Positions 59,773 through 64,000 of a DNA stretch of 64,000 nucleotides are shown here, piece after piece. How positions within the stretch are numbered: position 1 is the first letter of the stretch; the number at the start of each line of letters is the position of its first letter. A model generated the notes under the pieces. It saw only the letters and a list, made by a program, of their open reading frames with translations, made no database searches and had not been told where the DNA came from. The DNA lies in assembly GCF_037975235.1 (NCBI RefSeq), contig NZ_CP150241.1, forward strand, positions 3,720,001 to 3,784,000, in the 5' to 3' direction. The DNA comes from Paenibacillus sp. FSL R5-0341. Its GTDB lineage: Bacteria; Bacillota; Bacilli; Paenibacillales; Paenibacillaceae. The position numbers and the translations under genes were made by a program.

Positions 59773-59913
59773 TTAAGCTACTGTTCCGTTGACCACATCA
59801 GTTACGACAGTTTTCAAGTTAAACAATGTCGGCACCTGGTTAAGCTCATAAGATCCAGTCATCACAAGACTGACCCACACTTTAACCAAACCACTATCCT
59901 TTGTAAATGTCAT
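59773..59913 (-). CDS. Small phage tail-region protein
   Basis: A 46-residue frame (MTFTKDSGLVKVWVSLVM to VVNGTVA) with GGAGGTGA 6-10 nt before its ATG, nested between the coiled-coil and fibre genes. It is too short for a usual ORF cut-off but the ribosome site is strong. No family recognised; a tail chaperone-like or XkdX-like role would be guesswork. Confidence 0.6.
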   Translation of the reverse strand: MTFTKDSGLVKVWVSLVMTGSYELNQVPTLFNLKTVVTDVVNGTVA

Positions 59914-59915
59914 AG

Positions 59916-60245
59916 TTACTCACCTCCCCCCATGACTGCTGCAAGAACTAAACTCAATTCCGAAACAGCCTGTCTCAGTTCGGCATTCTCTTGGGCAAGC
60001 TGGCTTTGTGCCGCTGTAAGCCGTTGTTCCAACTCCACGTAATCAGCCGGACGACTGGCCTTGTCTGCTTCATCCTTGAGGACCTGATCCAGAACCGGCA
60101 CGCCATCTTGTAAACGGTAATAGCCTGCGTTAATGCCAGTAGGCAAAAATGTTTTCTCAAGTTCTACCTCCGTGTATCCTTTATGAGGATAGGTGATTAC
60201 ATCACGTATAATGTCACCGTCCAACTGCAAATAAAATTTAGGCAT
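59916..60245 (-). CDS. Phage tail-region protein with C-terminal coiled coil
   Basis: A 109-residue protein: a beta-rich N-part (MPKFYLQLDGDIIRDVITY, YRLQDGVPVLDQV) and a coiled coil (EQRLTAAQSQLAQENAELR) ending MGGGE. GGAGG is 8 nt before ATG 60245, and the propeller fibre stop codon is 5 nt upstream. Proteins of this build often lie after fibre genes and may act in fibre trimerisation or attachment. Confidence 0.7.
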   Translation of the reverse strand: MPKFYLQLDGDIIRDVITYPHKGYTEVELEKTFLPTGINAGYYRLQDGVPVLDQVLKDEADKASRPADYVELEQRLTAAQSQLAQENAELRQAVSELSLVLAAVMGGGE

Positions 60246-60250
60246 ATTAT

Positions 60251-62065
60251 TTACCTCCAAATTATGATTACGTCTTTGGTATCTCCAGCAACTCCGCTCT
60301 CCAATGCGTATCCTATTCCAGTCCTATAAGTTAATAGGTCAGTTCCGAGATTGCTGCTTTTATAAACTTGGTCGTACTGAACGTTGTAAATAAGCAATCG
60401 ATTTCCGCCTTGATGGGCTATTGCCAGATTAGAACCATCTGGTGTATAAGCTGCGCTGAAAGTCGTTTGAGCTGGAACGAATTGTGGATTGGGCAGACCA
60501 CTAAATATGTCGTTAGCTAATTTGTAATTTATAAGAGAGGCAAAGCAAACTGTAAGATATTCACTTGTTGGATTAAACCTCACTGCACGTCCTTGATTAG
60601 TTGGTAATACTAAAGGATTGGGTAGCTTTTCAAACACATCTCCATTTCGTTTGTATAGCGTTAAAAATGGAGCGGTAAAATGAGCCGCAGCCAGATATAC
60701 CCCATTTGGACTGAAATCCAATCCGCATACTCCTCCAGTTGGTGGGATGGATGGGTCTGGTAACTTAGTAAACACATCCCCCGTCCGCTTATAGATAGCT
60801 ATGAAAGGTGCAGTTAAATATCCGATTGTAAGATAGTCGTCATCCACTCCAAAAGCAACGCTGTAAACCAATGCATTTGTAGGCAGGCCTGTAGTAATAG
60901 CAAGCCGAGTGAAACTATCTCCATTTCTTTTGTACAAGTTAAATGTCGAAGTATTAAGACCTCCGACTGCCAAGTAAAGACCATTAGCGCTGAATGAAAC
61001 TGCTTTAGTCTCATCGGTAGGTAAGGGACTCAGGTTGGGTAGCTTAGTAAATACATCACCTGTCCGTTTGTACAAGGTGACAAAAGGAGATGTTGCATGC
61101 CCCACAGCTAAATACACGCCATCAGGCGTAAAGGATACTGCCCTTGCCACATTTGTTGGCATTGAAGTTGGATTGGGAAGCTTAATGTAATCCTCGCCCA
61201 CACGTTTATACAAAGATAAATAGGGCGAGCTAGCCTGTGCAAAAGCAAGATATACACCATCACCGCTGTATGCTACACCTTGACCATCCCCGGTAGGAGC
61301 TTCGGCAATAGGAATGGACGTATAATCTGTTGACGTGTAAATAGGATCATTCGCAGCGATTGTCTCTGCATAAGTGCGTGCCACCTGTTGCTGGCCGTTA
61401 ATAACTGTTGATGTCTCAATGGTATCGATCCCGTCAGCCAACTCTTCAAATGAATGCGGGGAAGTCCCTGCTACCGTTCCCCCTTTGACGATGACGGCGG
61501 TTTTGACAAGCTCTTTCCCCTCATCGACATGCGTAAAAACCTCGTTGAGCGCATCAACCAGGTTGTCCTTGTCAATTGTCTGTAGTTCGGCCAGATCCCC
61601 GATTTGAGATGCAACCAACTGCCGAACAGTGTTCACAGCTTTAGGTGTAGCGGCCTCGCCATCCTCATCTGATTCGATAGCATTGGAGAGTTGCGTAATC
61701 CCTTTCTGTGTTAGGGATGCATCTTCCGGTTCAGGGATATTGTTCAATCGCCGGTCAAGGTCTGTAATGTTGTCTCGGAATGTATCGTGATCGTAAGCCG
61801 TGAAGTATCTCGCCAATTTAGTTCCGGCAACCCACGATTTAGCCACGCCCTCAAACCCTCTGGTTACGCCTGTAACCTCGTTTCCGCTCTTTCCGGTGTA
61901 AAGTATCGTTTCAGCAGATTCATCTGTGCCTAGCGTCAGTTGGTTCGGCCCAGGAGGTAAAACAGATCCATCCAATACTGTAAAGCTGGTTTGTGTGTCA
62001 TTGATTGCAGCAGCCAATTCGGTTTGCCTGCTATTGGCCGCTGCTGGGTACATGGTTTCAAGCAA
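60251..62065 (-). CDS. Tail fibre protein with seven-repeat beta-propeller
   Basis: A 604-residue fibre. Residues 1-90 resemble a virion-attachment region. A phage-fibre module follows (SLTQKGITQLSNAIESDE and EAATPKAVNTV, about 115-145). From about 262 to 555 there are seven tandem units of some 45 residues, with pattern A-V-S-F-x-P-D-G-x-Y-L-A-V-G then LYKRTGDVFTKLPN. This is the YVTN/WD40-like style of a seven-bladed propeller. A beta-rich tip closes the chain. The TTG at 62065 follows GGAGG at 8 nt. It is the best candidate for the receptor-binding protein. Confidence 0.85.
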   Translation of the reverse strand: MLETMYPAAANSRQTELAAAINDTQTSFTVLDGSVLPPGPNQLTLGTDESAETILYTGKSGNEVTGVTRGFEGVAKSWVAGTKLARYFTAYDHDTFRDNITDLDRRLNNIPEPEDASLTQKGITQLSNAIESDEDGEAATPKAVNTVRQLVASQIGDLAELQTIDKDNLVDALNEVFTHVDEGKELVKTAVIVKGGTVAGTSPHSFEELADGIDTIETSTVINGQQQVARTYAETIAANDPIYTSTDYTSIPIAEAPTGDGQGVAYSGDGVYLAFAQASSPYLSLYKRVGEDYIKLPNPTSMPTNVARAVSFTPDGVYLAVGHATSPFVTLYKRTGDVFTKLPNLSPLPTDETKAVSFSANGLYLAVGGLNTSTFNLYKRNGDSFTRLAITTGLPTNALVYSVAFGVDDDYLTIGYLTAPFIAIYKRTGDVFTKLPDPSIPPTGGVCGLDFSPNGVYLAAAHFTAPFLTLYKRNGDVFEKLPNPLVLPTNQGRAVRFNPTSEYLTVCFASLINYKLANDIFSGLPNPQFVPAQTTFSAAYTPDGSNLAIAHQGGNRLLIYNVQYDQVYKSSNLGTDLLTYRTGIGYALESGVAGDTKDVIIIWR

Positions 62066-62078
62066 AGGTCATTCCTCC

Positions 62079-62519
62079 TTAGTTCAAACGGATTTCAACT
62101 TGGCTTGCCAAGAATTTAAATATGTCGTTACTCAGAATACTGCGCGGCGACTCCAGCTCACCGAAGTAATATAAATTTCCGCCAGTAGCTGCATCCCTCA
62201 AAGCGAAGTGTGTAATCACACCCCAGTTGCCTGAAGCCACATCAAAGGCAACATCCACAGAAGACTTAATGACCATCTTCTGAATATCGCTCAGGGCTCC
62301 GGTTTTGGGATGGTATTCTCTCACAGTCGCCTGAGCCGGTGCGTCAAACAAAATATCCTTCCGCGCATATGCGCCTCCGCTCACTTCCTGCCCTGTGTCA
62401 TTCCATGTCGGGTTAGATGTATACAAAGCCACGTACAGCTTCTCGGGAAACACGAATTGCTCTCCGCGAGCTGTGGCATTAAGGATTTTGGTTGCTAAAT
62501 ACTTGCCGATATTCGCCAA
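62079..62519 (-). CDS. Phage tail fibre/baseplate protein
   Basis: A 146-residue protein (IGKYLATKILNATARGEQF, LYVALYTSNPTWNDTGQEV and a closing ITHFALRDAATGGNLYYFGEL). The alternating strands and VALYTSNP motif are typical of small tail-fibre-associated proteins of Bacillota prophages; exact family not assigned. The TTG at 62519 has GAGGGG at 8 nt; a GTG at 62528 abuts that site. It lies between the distal tail gene and the propeller fibre gene. Confidence 0.75.
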   Translation of the reverse strand: MANIGKYLATKILNATARGEQFVFPEKLYVALYTSNPTWNDTGQEVSGGAYARKDILFDAPAQATVREYHPKTGALSDIQKMVIKSSVDVAFDVASGNWGVITHFALRDAATGGNLYYFGELESPRSILSNDIFKFLASQVEIRLN

Positions 62520-62524
62520 GATGT

Positions 62525-63082
62525 TCACCCCTCTAATAAATATTCATTCTGAAGCCTGAAACTTTGAATCGTATTGGAGCCTGTGTTAGTTAGAACAATT
62601 TCAGGACTGGCACATTCGTCCCCCACTGACAAAACTTTTATAGTCTCAGGTGAATTAACGATCGTCTCCTCCAGCATGTTTTCATCACTTTCCGGAAAAG
62701 GATGTTCTCCCATCTTGATCGGGATTGTCAGTTCTCCATCAAAAAGAATCTTCTCAATATCAAGCGTTCCGGCATACCGACCGATGTATCTCCTTCCTGG
62801 TAAATCATCGAAAGTGAATACGATATCCCCTTTTTTCACATTAAAAAGAGCCGCCACTTGGGCGACTCTTCTATGATAGTCAAGGGTAGTATCATCAGCC
62901 ATGACGATACACTCCAGGTTAATTAATCTTGGACCATAGGTGCTACCAAAATCGATCTCTCCATCCCGTCCTGCAATTTCGAGACTGTAGTCCCTCGTTG
63001 GCGGCAAGACCGGGATGTTGTGTTTTTTTAAACCAAGTCCAATTGATCGGAATGACTTACCGTTCGCTGTAGCGTCAATCAT
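62525..63082 (-). CDS. Distal tail protein (Dit), short form
   Basis: A 185-residue distal tail protein: KKHNIPVLPPTRDYSLEIAG and GEIDFGSTYGPRLINLEC are the N-terminal Dit region, with RRYIGRYAGTLDIEKI later. It ends near SPEIVLTNTGSNTIQSFRL, in the middle of where the C-terminal galectin-like domain runs in full-length Dit (about 250 residues). The missing strands have a counterpart in the gene at 57321-57842. The ATG overlaps the tape-measure stop codon by 1 nt. Dit forms the hub joining tail tube and tip. Confidence 0.82.
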   Translation of the reverse strand: MIDATANGKSFRSIGLGLKKHNIPVLPPTRDYSLEIAGRDGEIDFGSTYGPRLINLECIVMADDTTLDYHRRVAQVAALFNVKKGDIVFTFDDLPGRRYIGRYAGTLDIEKILFDGELTIPIKMGEHPFPESDENMLEETIVNSPETIKVLSVGDECASPEIVLTNTGSNTIQSFRLQNEYLLEG

Positions 63083-64000
63083 CAGCCTTTACCTCCCTTT
63101 GCCTGCATCCTCCGCATCAAATTATCGCGTTCACTCCAGAAGACCTTCGCAGCCGATTCATCCGCGATATAAGTATCTCCTGATTTAATTACGAATTGAT
63201 TACTGGTTCTCTCCGGATTTACTCCGTTTGAACCTTGAGGAACTGAGAATTCAGGCATTGTGAAGTCTAGTCTATGCATCCGAAGGTTTAAAAGATTAAA
63301 TAACGAATCCTGTTGACGGTCATTAAGGATAGCTTCTCCAGCGTGCGCAATAACTGGTACAGCCGCACCGCGAGGACCTTTGACTACTCCCCCTTCACTA
63401 AAATGCTGGAGTTTCCCTGTATCTTTATCGATTCCATATTTCTTACGAATGGCATCGTTTTGTTCTTGAAGGAGTCGCATGGTTTCAGCATCACCACGGG
63501 CTTTAGCTGCATCCCAAGCATCCTTGTTGGCGTTATAGGTGTACAGATCAATTTCCTTTTGATATGCAGAGTCCTTCGAAGCGGTTCCTGGAGCCAAAGC
63601 TCCCCCAGAGACATCGGTCATTCCAAGTGAAGCACTTGCCGCAGCAATCTGATCAAGACGGCTCTGATATTCCAAAACAAATGCATCAAGCATTCCGAGT
63701 ATCGTTTCGTTCTTCTCGCTCTCCTTCAAAATCTGAATATTTTTCAGATTCTCGGCAGACAGCTCAGTATTCGAAGAGAATTCATCAAAAGCGGAAGAGA
63801 GATTATCATAATGCGTTTTAGCATCTTGAATTTTATCGTCAAAATCTTTTTCACGAGTTGTTTTTTCCTCTTGTAACGCCGTTTTCTGATCTTCGAGCGC
63901 CTGTTTCGCAAGTTTACGACCATGTTCACGATCCAGATCCTCAATATCCTTTTGGACTTGCTTCCGCTCAGCAATACCCTCTGGACCAACGGCAGACTGG
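63082..64000 (-). CDS. Tail tape measure protein, C-terminal part (5' end beyond window)
   Basis: The minus-strand frame is open to the right edge, giving at least 305 residues. The distal part is a strongly charged coiled coil (ALEDQKTALQEEKTTRE), and the C-terminal region has FSEGGVVKGPRGAAVPVIAHAG, the Gly/Pro-rich signature at the end of many tape measure proteins, followed by a helical tail (VFWSERDNLMRRMQAKG). It spans the tail tube and fixes tail length. The TTG at 63729 is internal and not a start. It precedes Dit, the usual order. Confidence 0.88.
   Translation of the reverse strand, partial: QSAVGPEGIAERKQVQKDIEDLDREHGRKLAKQALEDQKTALQEEKTTREKDFDDKIQDAKTHYDNLSSAFDEFSSNTELSAENLKNIQILKESEKNETILGMLDAFVLEYQSRLDQIAAASASLGMTDVSGGALAPGTASKDSAYQKEIDLYTYNANKDAWDAAKARGDAETMRLLQEQNDAIRKKYGIDKDTGKLQHFSEGGVVKGPRGAAVPVIAHAGEAILNDRQQDSLFNLLNLRMHRLDFTMPEFSVPQGSNGVNPERTSNQFVIKSGDTYIADESAAKVFWSERDNLMRRMQAKGGKG

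Larger units (their letters stand above)
43784..64000. mobile_element. Siphovirus-type prophage, left end to window edge
   Basis: The region begins at the displaced glnA tail and contains YolD-like and SRAP genes, cargo genes, an amidase/holin lysis cassette, and tail genes (tape measure, distal tail, fibres, tail-associated protein). Cargo genes at 44.9-52.4 kb are markedly AT-richer than the flanking chromosome. Head, replication and integrase genes are not in view and should lie to the right. Confidence 0.85.

Noticed and set aside
1..64000. tRNA, rRNA, CRISPR arrays and insertion sequences
   Set aside because: I found no cloverleaf-like tRNA, no rRNA-like stretch, no regularly spaced repeats and no transposase frame in the window.

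Overview
The window looks like the chromosome of a Paenibacillus-type member of the Bacillota. The evidence is family content and synteny: a lexA/yneA/ynzC (DUF896) neighbourhood, AGGAGG-type ribosome binding sites with frequent TTG and GTG starts, sigma-A promoters, a Bacillus-like tenI-thiO-thiS-thiG-thiF operon behind a TPP riboswitch, an Lpl-type carbohydrate importer, and copper-amine-oxidase-N-like secreted proteins. Species cannot be fixed from the sequence alone.

Layout. 0-10.7 kb: pyruvate dehydrogenase E1 genes (pdhA, partial pdhB), an esterase, a low-molecular-weight phosphatase, a TRIC-type channel, thiamine pyrophosphokinase, a secreted NlpC/P60 hydrolase, an atypical response regulator, and the thiazole-synthesis operon with its riboswitch. 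10.7-12.3 kb: an ABC-F ATPase. 12.4-23.1 kb: ten contiguous minus-strand genes forming a rearranged Tad/Flp-pilus-like locus headed by a Ser/Thr kinase fused to a MinD-like domain. The operon has its own sigma-A promoter followed by a terminator-like hairpin in the leader. 23.1-33 kb: an RlmM-like methyltransferase, an ABC ATPase, a thioredoxin, a cREC protein, base-excision repair genes (nfo, Fpg-type), a YutF-type phosphatase, RNase Z and cobalamin-dependent methionine synthase. 33-43.2 kb: acireductone dioxygenase, a GntR regulator with a carbohydrate ABC importer, a HAD hydrolase, the SOS pair yneA/lexA around a LexA-box-rich intergenic region, and an aldehyde dehydrogenase.

From about 43.78 kb to the right edge the window is prophage. 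Its left boundary coincides with a 16-codon fragment that matches the C-terminus of glutamine synthetase, with the glnA-type terminator still behind it. I infer that the phage integrated at the 3' end of glnA and that the rest of glnA lies beyond the right edge. The prophage first carries cargo (YolD-like, a winged-helix protein, a membrane-anchored methyltransferase-like protein, secreted proteins, a Kelch propeller, an SRAP protein and a proteasome-like Ntn-hydrolase). Then come a lysis cassette (coiled-coil membrane protein, holin, amidase) and a siphovirus tail module read leftwards: tape measure, distal tail protein, fibre genes including a seven-repeat beta-propeller, and tail-associated protein.

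The most novel material is the kinase-headed Tad-like locus, in which three MinD-like proteins or domains all lack a canonical Walker lysine, the ATPase is membrane anchored and the two inner-membrane platform proteins are fused. Next come the prophage proteasome-like protein, the glnA attachment-site scar and the propeller tail fibre.
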